Assembly (NCBI GenBank): GCA_029268325.1
Contig: JAJUGC010000211.1
Coordinates: 1 to 5,007 of the forward strand
DNA from: Gammaproteobacteria bacterium
GTDB lineage: Bacteria > Pseudomonadota > Gammaproteobacteria > Pseudomonadales > Oleiphilaceae
Direction: 5' to 3'
DNA length: 5,007 bases
Part shown: in pieces, positions 1 through 5,007 of the stretch
Position numbering within the stretch: position 1 is the first letter of the stretch
How the letters are laid out: each line of letters starts with the position of its first letter
Program-made: the position numbers and the translations under genes
The notes under the pieces: model-generated
The model's input: the letters and a program-made list of their open reading frames with translations, nothing else
Told to the model about the DNA's origin: nothing
The model's database searches: none

Positions 1-186
1 GATTTCGGTTTCTTCCAGCGGCAGGTAGTGGCGCACGGACATAATGCCCTGCCGATAGATCTCCTCGTAGGGCGTCAGGTTCGAGACAATCAAGTTCTCG
101 GCAAAAAGGCGACGCTCCAAGGCATTCAAGGCAAACCAGAAGGTCTTTTCCATCAAGCCAAGTGCCGGTTGTTGGGGTCCTGCCAT
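1..186 (-). CDS. N-terminal fragment of a probable alpha/beta hydrolase (PhaC-like), cut by the window edge
   Basis: This open frame starts with ATG (complement of 184-186) and stays open for 62 codons to the left edge, so the protein is truncated by the window. A purine-rich AAAGGGA lies about 6 nt upstream as a plausible ribosome binding site. The visible N-terminus contains LTPYEEIYRQGIMSVRHYLP at about residues 37-56. This resembles the TPY..IY..G....HY.P segment that precedes the hydrolase core in PhaC-type (polyhydroxyalkanoate synthase-like) alpha/beta hydrolases. The catalytic nucleophile elbow and the rest of the fold lie outside the window, so neither enzymatic activity nor substrate can be judged. 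No signal peptide or membrane segment is visible. The gene points the same way as dinB, 86 bp downstream of it, but has its own promoter-like sequence in the gap. That it is a gene start is fairly sure; the family call is tentative and rests on a short motif. Confidence 0.6.
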   Translation of the reverse strand, partial: MAGPQQPALGLMEKTFWFALNALERRLFAENLIVSNLTPYEEIYRQGIMSVRHYLPLEETEI

Positions 187-229
187 GAATGTCCCTTTGT
201 CGTGATTTTTTAGTCGTGTTCAGTTCGGA

Positions 230-251
230 GGCGCATTATAGTCGAAGCGCC
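230..251 (-). promoter_or_regulatory. -10 box TATAAT inside a GGCGC/GCGCC inverted repeat, upstream of the PhaC-like gene
   Basis: On the minus strand a perfect TATAAT lies at 240-235, about 50 nt before the ATG at 186. It predicts a transcript start near 228 and a leader of roughly 40 nt. No good -35 hexamer sits 16-18 bp upstream. The box is bracketed by a perfect 5-bp inverted repeat (230-234 and 247-251) with a 12-nt spacer. The repeat could be a regulator site or coincidence. The promoter call rests on the -10 match and its position in the gap after dinB. Confidence 0.4.
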
Positions 252-272
252 AGCCATGAACAGCATCCCGCC

Positions 273-1349
273 CTAGACGGAAGTCTCAAACAGATCCAGC
301 TGTCCCTGAAAGCGCTCCGGCTCCCGGAACCGCACTCCCAGGCCAAGTAGACGCACCTTACGCATTCCACGGCGGAAGGCCTCTTCAAACAGTGCCTCAA
401 ACCCTTCCCGAGAAGGTTGTTGCTGGCGTTCCAGGGTGGTAGACACAAAGTCGGCAAAGCGCAGCTTCACGAAACTCTTGTCGATAGGTGCCCGGGAAGC
501 CACCCGCTGCAGGCGCGCCATCAAATCCTCGAATAAGCCTGGCAACTGCTCCAGGCACTCTTCCCGATCCAGGTCCTGAGGAAAGGTTTCCTCAACACTC
601 ACCGATTTGCGGACCCGGGACGTACTCACTTCCCGCTCGTCGATCCCCCGGCACAACTGATACAGGCGCGTACCAAACGAGCCAAACTCCTGCTCCAGCT
701 CCACCAGACTAAACTGCTGGAGCTCGCCACAGGTACTCACCCCCATATTCCGGATACGAGCCGCGGTTACCTTGCCCACACCATACAGACTCTCAATCGG
801 CAGGGCCTGGACAAACTCCGGCACCTGCTCCGGCGTTACCACTTTCAGACCGTCCGGCTTGTTCCAGTCACTGGCGACCTTGGCGATAAACTTGTTCGGC
901 GCCACCCCGGCGGAAACCGTCACCCCCACTTCCTGTCGCACCCGACGCCGGATTTCCTCGGCAATCAGGGTCGCACTGCCCTGACAGGCCCTGGCACCGG
1001 TCACATCGATATAGGCTTCATCCAAGGAAAGGGGTTCGATCTGCTCACTGTAATCCCGGTAAATGGCCATGATTTTCCGGGACACCTCCCGATAACGGTT
1101 CATCCGGGGAGGCACCAGAATCAGATCCGGACAGAGACGCAACGCCTTGCCGGTGGGCATGGCGGATCGAACCCCAAAGGCGCGCGCCTCATAGTTGCAG
1201 GTAGCAATGACTCCGCGCTGTTCCGCACTGCCGCCCACCGCCAAGGGACGCCCGCCAAAGCGGGGGTTGTCCAGCACTTCGACGGCGGCATAGAAGCAGT
1301 CGCAATCACAGTGAATGATTTTACGGGGAGATGGGCTGTTGGCTACCAT
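273..1349 (-). CDS. dinB: DNA polymerase IV (Y-family translesion polymerase)
   Basis: DinB is an error-prone DNA polymerase that copies past damaged bases and is induced in the SOS response. The 358-residue protein is close to the 351 residues of E. coli DinB. Palm and finger motifs are intact: IIHCDCDCFYAA at residues 11-22 holds the first metal-binding Asp (D15) and a Tyr steric gate (Y20, where E. coli has Phe13). SLDEAYIDVTG at 108-118 holds the catalytic D110/E111 pair. A helix-hairpin-helix thumb follows (LPIESLYGVGKVTAARI), then the little-finger domain. QLDLF at residues 350-354 is a near-ideal sliding-clamp binding motif four residues from the C-terminus. I chose the ATG at 1349 because the only longer in-frame start (ATG at 1439) would place the LexA box inside the coding region and add 30 residues absent from the family. 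Weak AAGGG lies only 2 nt before this ATG. Regulation by LexA is strongly suggested by the upstream site. Stop is TAG at 273-275. Confidence 0.96.
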   Translation of the reverse strand: MVANSPSPRKIIHCDCDCFYAAVEVLDNPRFGGRPLAVGGSAEQRGVIATCNYEARAFGVRSAMPTGKALRLCPDLILVPPRMNRYREVSRKIMAIYRDYSEQIEPLSLDEAYIDVTGARACQGSATLIAEEIRRRVRQEVGVTVSAGVAPNKFIAKVASDWNKPDGLKVVTPEQVPEFVQALPIESLYGVGKVTAARIRNMGVSTCGELQQFSLVELEQEFGSFGTRLYQLCRGIDEREVSTSRVRKSVSVEETFPQDLDREECLEQLPGLFEDLMARLQRVASRAPIDKSFVKLRFADFVSTTLERQQQPSREGFEALFEEAFRRGMRKVRLLGLGVRFREPERFQGQLDLFETSV

Positions 1350-1358
1350 AGCCCTTCG

Positions 1359-1387
1359 ATTATCAACAAGAACTGTACTTTTATCCA
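1359..1387 (-). promoter_or_regulatory. Putative sigma-70 promoter of dinB, overlapping the LexA box
   Basis: On the minus strand, TGGATA (1387-1382, 4 of 6 matches to TTGACA) and GATAAT (1364-1359, 5 of 6 matches to TATAAT) are separated by exactly 17 bp. The -35 element lies inside the LexA box, and most of the spacer nearest it is also covered, so LexA would block polymerase directly. The predicted start, near 1352, leaves a leader of only a few nucleotides before the ATG at 1349. The promoter is inferred from sequence only; another start further upstream is possible. Confidence 0.45.
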
Positions 1388-1388
1388 G
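1373..1388 (-). promoter_or_regulatory. LexA-binding site (SOS box) of dinB
   Basis: On the minus strand the 16-mer CTGGATAAAAGTACAG has the CTG-N10-CAG form of the gammaproteobacterial SOS box. It matches the CTGT-N8-ACAG consensus at seven of eight outer bases and has an A-rich centre. It ends 24 bp upstream of the dinB ATG. dinB is a classic LexA target, which supports the call. A further ACAG half-site lies nearby at 1396-1399 on the plus strand. Confidence 0.88.
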
Positions 1389-1458
1389 AGCTTGTACAGG
1401 GAGCCGAAACCAGCCCAAGTCTCCAATGAACCCTGCCACAGAAACAAACCGCCAGGGT

Positions 1459-1487
1459 TAGACCCCCGCTCCGGACTCCAGTACAAT
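1459..1487 (+). promoter_or_regulatory. Possible sigma-70 promoter for the min operon, in the dinB-minC intergenic region
   Basis: TAGACC (1459-1464, 4 of 6 to TTGACA) and TACAAT (1482-1487, 5 of 6 to TATAAT) are 17 bp apart. They would start a transcript near 1494, giving a leader of about 150 nt before minC. The rest of the 298-bp gap holds the dinB control elements at its left end. Near 1584-1599 there is a weak 5-bp hairpin (ACCTG/CAGGT) followed by a T-rich stretch. I see no RNA gene or credible additional protein in it. This is a sequence match only. Confidence 0.33.
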
Positions 1488-1647
1488 CACTGCCGACCCG
1501 GTTGGAACCCGTTGCGATCAGGCGAGCGAACTCAGGCACCGGAATGGATACGCCCTTCCCGTCCCCATAGCGATCAAGCAGCTACCTGATGGAACAGGTT
1601 CTTATTTCCATGCCATTATCTCTATCTATAAGGATGAGCCAGGACTC

Positions 1648-2391
1648 ATGACCCAGGCCCAGAATTCTGCATCCGACCAATCTACGTTTCGCGTACGGGC
1701 AACCTTCGCGCCGCTGACCCATCTTGAACTGACCAACTTCGAACCAGGCCGCTTCGAACGGGAACTCGAAGAAAAAGCTCAGCAAGCCCCCATGTTTTTC
1801 CGGGAAAGCCCGCTGGTACTGAGCCTGGAACGACTAGCCGATCCCGACCTGGAAATTGATTTTGCGCAGCTACTGGACATTTGCCAGCGTCAGGGAATCA
1901 AGCCGATTGCAATCCGGGGCGGCAACCTGGTTCACCAAACCGCGGCGCGGGGCGTGGGTCTTCTGGTGCTTCCCGCTAACAAGCCTCATAGTGGTGCGGA
2001 GCCTGCCCTGGAACCGGCCCCCAAGGTCGAGGCCCCTGCCGCCCCCGAACCGGCACCGGCCCGCCTTACCAAGCTGATTGACCATCCGGTCCGCTCCGGG
2101 CAGCAGATTTATGCCGCCGGCGCAGACCTGATTGTCACCGCCCCGGTCAGTGCTGGCGCCGAACTGCTCGCCGATGGGCACATCCATGTTTATGGGCCAT
2201 TGCGCGGAAGGGCCTTGGCTGGCGTGTTAGGAAATACTGAGGCCAGAATATTCTGCCGAAGTCTGGAAGCCGAGCTTGTATCCATCGCTGGACAGTATAA
2301 AATCAGCGAGGATTTGCAGAATGGCAGTGAATGGCGTAAGTCCGTACAGATAATGTTGCGCGAAGACCGCTTGGTCCTTGAGCCTATCTGA
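1648..2391 (+). CDS. minC: Septum site-determining protein MinC (FtsZ assembly inhibitor)
   Basis: MinC blocks FtsZ polymerisation away from midcell. It is carried to the membrane by MinD. The 247-residue protein is slightly longer than E. coli MinC (231). Residues about 13-110 form the N-terminal FtsZ-inhibiting domain, ending in GVGLLVLP. Residues about 111-139 are an Ala/Pro/Glu-rich linker. Residues about 140-225 form the C-terminal beta-helix domain that dimerises and binds MinD. The family's RSGQ motif for MinD contact is at 149-152, and the typical HIHVYGPLRGRALAG segment is at 178-192. The ATG at 1648 is preceded by AGGA at 1641-1644 (close, 3 nt) and AAGGA at 1630-1634 (distant, 13 nt), so initiation strength is uncertain. 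A five-codon mini-ORF from 1634 ends in TGA overlapping this ATG. minC heads the minCDE cluster but is followed by a 123-bp gap before minD. The identity is secure; the exact start is likely. Confidence 0.96.
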   Translation: MTQAQNSASDQSTFRVRATFAPLTHLELTNFEPGRFERELEEKAQQAPMFFRESPLVLSLERLADPDLEIDFAQLLDICQRQGIKPIAIRGGNLVHQTAARGVGLLVLPANKPHSGAEPALEPAPKVEAPAAPEPAPARLTKLIDHPVRSGQQIYAAGADLIVTAPVSAGAELLADGHIHVYGPLRGRALAGVLGNTEARIFCRSLEAELVSIAGQYKISEDLQNGSEWRKSVQIMLREDRLVLEPI

Positions 2392-2427
2392 GAACGTCTT
2401 AACCTGTACTTCAGAAGCTATTGTCAA

Positions 2428-2481
2428 CGCGCCCATCCAGTGGGCTTCGCGGTAACCTAGACGAGGGGAAACATTCCCCCG
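2428..2481 (+). other. Two adjacent hairpins in the 123-bp minC-minD gap
   Basis: The first hairpin pairs GCCCA (2431-2435) with TGGGC (2441-2445). Outer CGC/GCG pairing extends it (2428-2430 with 2449-2451) across a 3-nt bulge. The second pairs GGGGAA (2465-2470) with TTCCCC (2474-2479) over an ACA loop, extended by two more pairs around a bulged A. Neither is followed by a T-run, so they are not standard intrinsic terminators. They could be mRNA-processing or stability elements between minC and minDE. No convincing promoter is visible in the gap: TTGTCA at 2421-2426 has no -10 partner. Confidence 0.45.
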
Positions 2482-2500
2482 CTATTCCCAAACAAATAAA

Positions 2501-2505
2501 GAAGG
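2501..2505 (+). promoter_or_regulatory. Ribosome binding site that fixes the TTG start of minD
   Basis: GAAGG, within AAAGAAGG, ends 9 nt before the TTG at 2515. No ATG or GTG lies in frame between this site and the conserved ARII N-terminus, so TTG is the only reasonable start codon. Confidence 0.75.
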
Positions 2506-2514
2506 TATTCAACC

Positions 2515-3330
2515 TTGGCCAGAATCATCACGGTGACCTCCGGTAAAGGCGGAGTCGGAAAGACCACGACCAGTGCGTCCATAGCCACAGGTCTTGCCTT
2601 GCGTGGCCACAAAACTGCCGTCATCGACTTTGACGTGGGCCTGCGCAACCTGGACCTGATCATGAACTGCGAGCGCCGCGTCGTTTATGATTTCGTCAAT
2701 GTGATCAATCAGGAAGCCAACCTGACCCAGGCCCTGATCAAGGATAAGCATTGCGATAACCTCTGGATCCTGCCGGCCTCCCAAACCCGTGACAAAGACG
2801 CCCTGACCAAAGAAGGCGTAGAGCGGGTACTCAACGAGCTGTCCGAGCGGGTGGACTATATTATCTGTGACTCTCCGGCGGGCATTGAGCATGGCGCTTT
2901 CATGGCCATGTACTTCGCCGACGAAGCGATCGTCGTCACCAACCCGGAAGTTTCCTCCGTACGGGACTCAGACCGTATCCTGGGCATTTTGCAAAGCAAA
3001 TCCCGCCGCTCTGAACTGGAACAAGAGCCCATCAAGGAGCACCTGCTGCTCACCCGTTATAACCCGGAGCGGGTTGCCAAGGGTGAAATGCTCGGTGTGC
3101 AGGACGTGCAGGAAATCCTGTCGATCGAGCTGCTGGGTGTTATCCCTGAGTCGAAGGCGGTTCTCACGGCCTCCAACCAGGGTATCCCTGTCATTCATGA
3201 CGACAAAAGCGATGCCGGCCAGGCATACGCCGACGCCGTCGCCCGCTTGTTGGGCGAAACCGTGGAGCAACGCTTCATTGAGGCGCCCAAGAAGGGCTTC
3301 CTTAAGAGAATGTTCAGGGGGAATACATGA
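2515..3330 (+). CDS. minD: Septum site-determining ATPase MinD
   Basis: MinD is a ParA/MinD-type ATPase. It binds the inner membrane in its ATP form, recruits MinC, and is released when MinE stimulates hydrolysis, giving pole-to-pole oscillation. The 271-residue protein matches the family length (E. coli 270). The deviant Walker A motif GKGGVGKT is at residues 10-17, with signature Lys11 and Lys16. [10 protein letters not shown] at 36-45 holds the switch I Asp38 and Asp40. CDSPAGIE at 118-125 is the switch II/Walker B segment. The last residues, [13 protein letters not shown], form the amphipathic membrane-targeting helix. The start is TTG with a well-placed GAAGG. The protein begins MARII, exactly where E. 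coli MinD begins. The stop TGA overlaps the minE ATG (ATGA), which suggests translational coupling. All catalytic residues are present, and nothing suggests truncation. Confidence 0.98.
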   Translation: MARIITVTSGKGGVGKTTTSASIATGLALRGHKTAVIDFDVGLRNLDLIMNCERRVVYDFVNVINQEANLTQALIKDKHCDNLWILPASQTRDKDALTKEGVERVLNELSERVDYIICDSPAGIEHGAFMAMYFADEAIVVTNPEVSSVRDSDRILGILQSKSRRSELEQEPIKEHLLLTRYNPERVAKGEMLGVQDVQEILSIELLGVIPESKAVLTASNQGIPVIHDDKSDAGQAYADAVARLLGETVEQRFIEAPKKGFLKRMFRGNT

Positions 3331-3575
3331 GCCTGTGGGATTACTTCCGGAACAAAAAACCGGATACGGCCTCTGTGGCCAAGGAGCGGCTTCAGATTAT
3401 CGTTGCCCATGAGCGGGGCCGGCGTAATCAACCCGATTACTTGCCCCAGCTGCAACAGGAACTGATCGAAGTCATCAGCAAATACGTCAAGATCGACAAG
3501 GACATGGTTCAGGTTCAACTGGACAAGTCCGACTCCTGTTCAGTTCTGGAACTGAACGTCACCCTGCCGGATTAA
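3327..3575 (+). CDS. minE: Cell division topological specificity factor MinE
   Basis: MinE activates the MinD ATPase and displaces MinC, which restricts division inhibition to the poles. The 82-residue protein is slightly shorter than E. coli MinE (88). Residues 2-10 (SLWDYFRNK) form the N-terminal membrane-binding amphipathic segment. [19 protein letters not shown] at about 15-33 is the MinD-contact region and keeps R21, I24 and I25 at the same positions as E. coli. Residues about 34-82 form the topological specificity and dimerisation domain, ending LELNVTLPD. It loses only the short C-terminal tail of the E. coli protein. AGGGGG at 3316-3321 lies 5 nt before the ATG. The ATG overlaps the minD stop by 4 nt, so the two proteins are probably made in coupled amounts. 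It is the last gene of the cluster, followed by a strong hairpin. Confidence 0.97.
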   Translation: MSLWDYFRNKKPDTASVAKERLQIIVAHERGRRNQPDYLPQLQQELIEVISKYVKIDKDMVQVQLDKSDSCSVLELNVTLPD

Positions 3576-3586
3576 TCGGTCCGCAT

Positions 3587-3619
3587 GGCGGGCACGGCAA
3601 GATTCTTGTAGTGCCCGCC
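3587..3619. terminator. Strong hairpin after minE, possible terminator without a U-tract
   Basis: GGCGGGCAC (3587-3595) pairs perfectly with GTGCCCGCC (3611-3619). The loop contains a second stem, CAAG (3598-3601) with CTTG (3605-3608). It begins 11 bp after the minE stop, between convergent genes. No T-run follows on either strand, so it may be a mRNA 3'-end stabiliser or a non-canonical terminator instead of a standard intrinsic one. Confidence 0.5.
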
Positions 3620-3699
3620 TGCAACGGCCCTCCCGCCAGCGTTCAGCTACTGCCAGCCATCAATCTATAACCGGCGCCTCAATACCGCGCTTAGCATTG

Positions 3700-3789
3700 G
3701 CCCAATTACCATTTGCCCCCCACTCACCATTTGGCCCCCAATTACCATTTGGCCCCCAATTACCATTTGGCCCCCAATTACCATTTGGC
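3700..3789 (-). repeat. Five tandem copies of an 18-bp unit containing the stop codon of the DUF2804 gene
   Basis: On the minus strand the unit is GCCAAATGGTAATTGGGG. Copies occupy 3789-3772, 3771-3754, 3753-3736, 3735-3718 and 3717-3700. The first three are identical. The fourth has TGAG for TAAT. The fifth differs at its first-half G and its last base. Copy 1 contains the final codons Ala-Lys-Trp and the TAA stop of the minus-strand gene. Because 18 is a multiple of three, every later copy carries an in-frame stop. The junctions make runs of five or six G on the minus strand. Replication slippage from the gene's 3' end is the simplest origin. Confidence 0.95.
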
Positions 3790-4812
3790 ATAGTGGTCTT
3801 CCGCCAGTCCCGGCACCTGATCCAGCCGAATCACTTCCCCCAAGGCCGTACGGACTTCACCGCTGTAGTAGCCAAAGAACTGTCGAAAGTTCGAAGCCAA
3901 CAACCAGGCATTAATCTTTTCTACCCGATGGCCCAAGGGTTGGAACTCCAACTTGACCCGCTTGTCGGAGGTTTCGATCTGCCAGGGCTGGTCGGGCTGG
4001 TAGCGGTTATAGCGAAACACCGCCAGATCCAGCTTCAGCAATCGGTGATCCAACCACAGGGCATTTTCGGTCACCCCAGTTTCGTTGACACCGGCTGCCA
4101 GGTTCAATCCAAGGGAGCGGCCATCCGGCAGGCAGGCTGAAATACTGGCCCAGTTCCAAGCGGTTTCCCGGCGCATGAAACCGCAACTCCAGTCATAGCC
4201 TGCCCGGCAGTTTTCATCCAGTACATAGCGGTGTCCCGGCGTTAGGATCTCGCCAGTCACCGGGAGGCCGGCCGCCTTTTGGGTGTAAACCCAGCCATTG
4301 TAGCCAGCCCGGGAGCAGACCCTCAGGGGCTGGAACCGGGAGGGCTCACGCATTTGCCCTGCCACTTCCAAGCAACGGGTAACTTTGACCCGTACATCCC
4401 GACCGCGCTGCACAGAGTGCGCATCCACCTCCAGCCTGGCCCCTCGCCAGCGACAATAACTGACCCCGTCGTCGGGCGTAACCGGAAGGAAAGTCCCCAG
4501 CGCGGCCGGCGTCAGGCAGCTGAACTCTTTCAGTTCGCGGGTTTTGAAATCGAATACATAGGCAAAGCCATTACCTACCAGCCGCAGGTCTACAACAGCC
4601 ACACCAGCGATAAAGTCCGGGCCACAGAGGGATGCAAACTGGAACTGGTTGAAACCCAGGAAACGGCTGAGTCGGCTGCGCGGCCGATCCATGGGGGAGC
4701 GCAGGTCATAATCCATGTAGTTAACCCGCCCGACCGGACTGGTCATCACCCCGAACGCCGGTTCTCCCCGGGCATTGATCAAGTCGGTCAGGATAGGTTC
4801 CTGTTTATCCAC
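3778..4812 (-). CDS. DUF2804 family protein, function unknown
   Basis: This 344-residue protein looks like the DUF2804 family, which has no established function that I can name. Supporting segments are RRETAWNWAS at residues 214-223, the following GRSLGLNLAAGVNETGVTEN (231-250), and FFGYYSGEV near the C-terminus (312-320). The N-terminal part has the family's usual opening with G.PAFGVM (16-23). The sequence is rich in aromatic and alternating hydrophobic residues, consistent with beta structure. No signal peptide or transmembrane helix is evident, so it is probably cytoplasmic. The start is GTG at 4812, supported by GGAGA 8 nt upstream; the next in-frame Met is residue 23. It is convergent with minE, with a 202-bp gap, and has no co-directional partner that is complete in the window. 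Its last three codons and stop are copied in the tandem repeat downstream. That it is a gene is secure; the family assignment is from recognised motifs. Confidence 0.85.
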   Translation of the reverse strand: MDKQEPILTDLINARGEPAFGVMTSPVGRVNYMDYDLRSPMDRPRSRLSRFLGFNQFQFASLCGPDFIAGVAVVDLRLVGNGFAYVFDFKTRELKEFSCLTPAALGTFLPVTPDDGVSYCRWRGARLEVDAHSVQRGRDVRVKVTRCLEVAGQMREPSRFQPLRVCSRAGYNGWVYTQKAAGLPVTGEILTPGHRYVLDENCRAGYDWSCGFMRRETAWNWASISACLPDGRSLGLNLAAGVNETGVTENALWLDHRLLKLDLAVFRYNRYQPDQPWQIETSDKRVKLEFQPLGHRVEKINAWLLASNFRQFFGYYSGEVRTALGEVIRLDQVPGLAEDHYAKW

Positions 4813-4820
4813 GGGTGTTT

Positions 4821-4825
4821 TCTCC
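4821..4825 (-). promoter_or_regulatory. Ribosome binding site for the GTG start of the DUF2804 gene
   Basis: On the minus strand GGAGA lies 8 nt before GTG at 4812-4810. No ATG in frame lies near this spacing, so GTG is the supported start. Confidence 0.7.
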
Positions 4826-4868
4826 GAAAATAGGATCTCTTATCATTTTTGTACCAATATCCCATGCT

Positions 4869-4897
4869 ACTATACCCAGCCCGCTAGGGAAGAATTA
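4869..4897 (-). promoter_or_regulatory. Possible promoter of the DUF2804 gene with a poor -35 element
   Basis: On the minus strand TATAGT (4874-4869) matches the -10 consensus at 5 of 6 bases and lies about 57 nt upstream of the GTG start. The hexamer 17 bp upstream, TAATTC (4897-4892), is a poor -35 and overlaps one copy of the 11-bp direct repeat. That layout would fit an activator-dependent promoter. Other AT-rich candidates nearer the gene cannot be excluded. Confidence 0.33.
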
Positions 4898-4919
4898 CCT
4901 CACCCCTCAGGGAAGAATT
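4886..4919. repeat. Perfect 11-bp direct repeat, 23 bp apart, candidate operator
   Basis: AGGGAAGAATT occurs at 4886-4896 and again at 4909-4919 on the plus strand, 23 bp start to start (about two helical turns). It lies directly upstream of and overlapping the putative -35 region of the DUF2804 gene. The spacing is similar to that of direct-repeat sites used by AraC-type regulators, but no regulator gene is visible in the window. Confidence 0.6.
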
Positions 4920-5007
4920 GATCGTCTCCCGTGACGCTCATCCAATAATCAAAATAGTGATAACACCTCCATCATTATGACCATTTCTTTTTTGCCTTTT
5001 GTTTCAC
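4920..5007. other. AT-rich window edge, possibly holding the end or start of a neighbouring gene
   Basis: On the minus strand one frame is open from the edge for ten codons (KQKAKKKWS at its end) and stops with TAA at 4977-4975. This could be the C-terminus of an upstream gene. On the plus strand an ATG at 4977 opens a frame (MTISFLPFVS) to the edge but has no ribosome binding site. Neither can be decided from so few codons. Confidence 0.2.

Noticed and set aside
1350..1439. Longer dinB start at ATG 1439 adding 30 residues
   Set aside because: The extension would include the LexA box and promoter as coding sequence and has no counterpart in DinB proteins, which begin close to the RKIIH motif.
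1311..1589. Plus-strand open frame of 92 codons between dinB and minC
   Set aside because: It overlaps the dinB start and the LexA box, has no ribosome binding site seen, and its composition does not resemble a known protein.
1584..1608. Attenuator or terminator ahead of minC
   Set aside because: The stem is only 5 bp (ACCTG/CAGGT) and the T-rich stretch is interrupted, so it is too weak to call.
2421..2450. Internal minD promoter using TTGTCA at 2421-2426 as -35
   Set aside because: No AT-rich -10 hexamer occurs at 16-18 bp; that position reads GC-rich sequence within the first hairpin.
2509..2892. Minus-strand frame across the start of minD
   Set aside because: It is antisense to the highly conserved MinD ATPase motifs and has no independent support.
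3700..3789. CRISPR array
   Set aside because: The 18-bp units are directly contiguous without spacers.
3697..4140. Plus-strand frame with a repeated PQLPFG-type peptide
   Set aside because: The peptide repeat is only the antisense reading of the 18-bp repeat. The rest is antisense to the DUF2804 gene, whose conserved motifs show the minus strand is coding.
4279..4833. Plus-strand frame of 184 codons
   Set aside because: It is the antisense shadow of the DUF2804 gene and has no recognisable domain.

Overview
The window reads as ordinary chromosome of a marine-type gammaproteobacterium. The MinD and MinE proteins and the overall gene content look most like Marinobacter or a close relative. 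That placement comes from remembered family resemblance, not from a search.

Layout from left to right. (1) The 5' end of a minus-strand gene runs off the left edge (1-186). Its start resembles PhaC-like alpha/beta hydrolases. It has its own consensus -10 box nested in an inverted repeat. (2) dinB, DNA polymerase IV, lies on the minus strand (273-1349) with a clear LexA box just upstream. (3) A 298-bp divergent intergenic region (1350-1647) separates dinB from the division-site operon. (4) minC, minD and minE lie on the plus strand (1648-3575). There is an unusually roomy, hairpin-containing gap between minC and minD, and an ATGA overlap between minD and minE. (5) A convergent intergenic region holds a strong hairpin after minE and five tandem 18-bp repeats. 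(6) A minus-strand gene of the uncharacterised DUF2804 type (3778-4812) follows; its last three codons and stop form the first repeat copy. (7) The right-hand 195 bp carry promoter-like sequence and a perfect 11-bp direct repeat, then AT-rich sequence at the window edge.

How the genes work together: MinC, MinD and MinE form the oscillating system that keeps FtsZ rings away from the cell poles. dinB is a separate SOS-controlled translesion polymerase that shares the upstream region with minC. No functional link between the PhaC-like fragment, the DUF2804 protein and their neighbours can be shown from the sequence.

I found no convincing new multi-gene system, mobile element, CRISPR array, tRNA or rRNA. 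The best leads are the stop-codon-containing tandem repeat at the 3' end of the DUF2804 gene, the 11-bp direct repeat upstream of that gene, and the promoter and operator arrangement of dinB.
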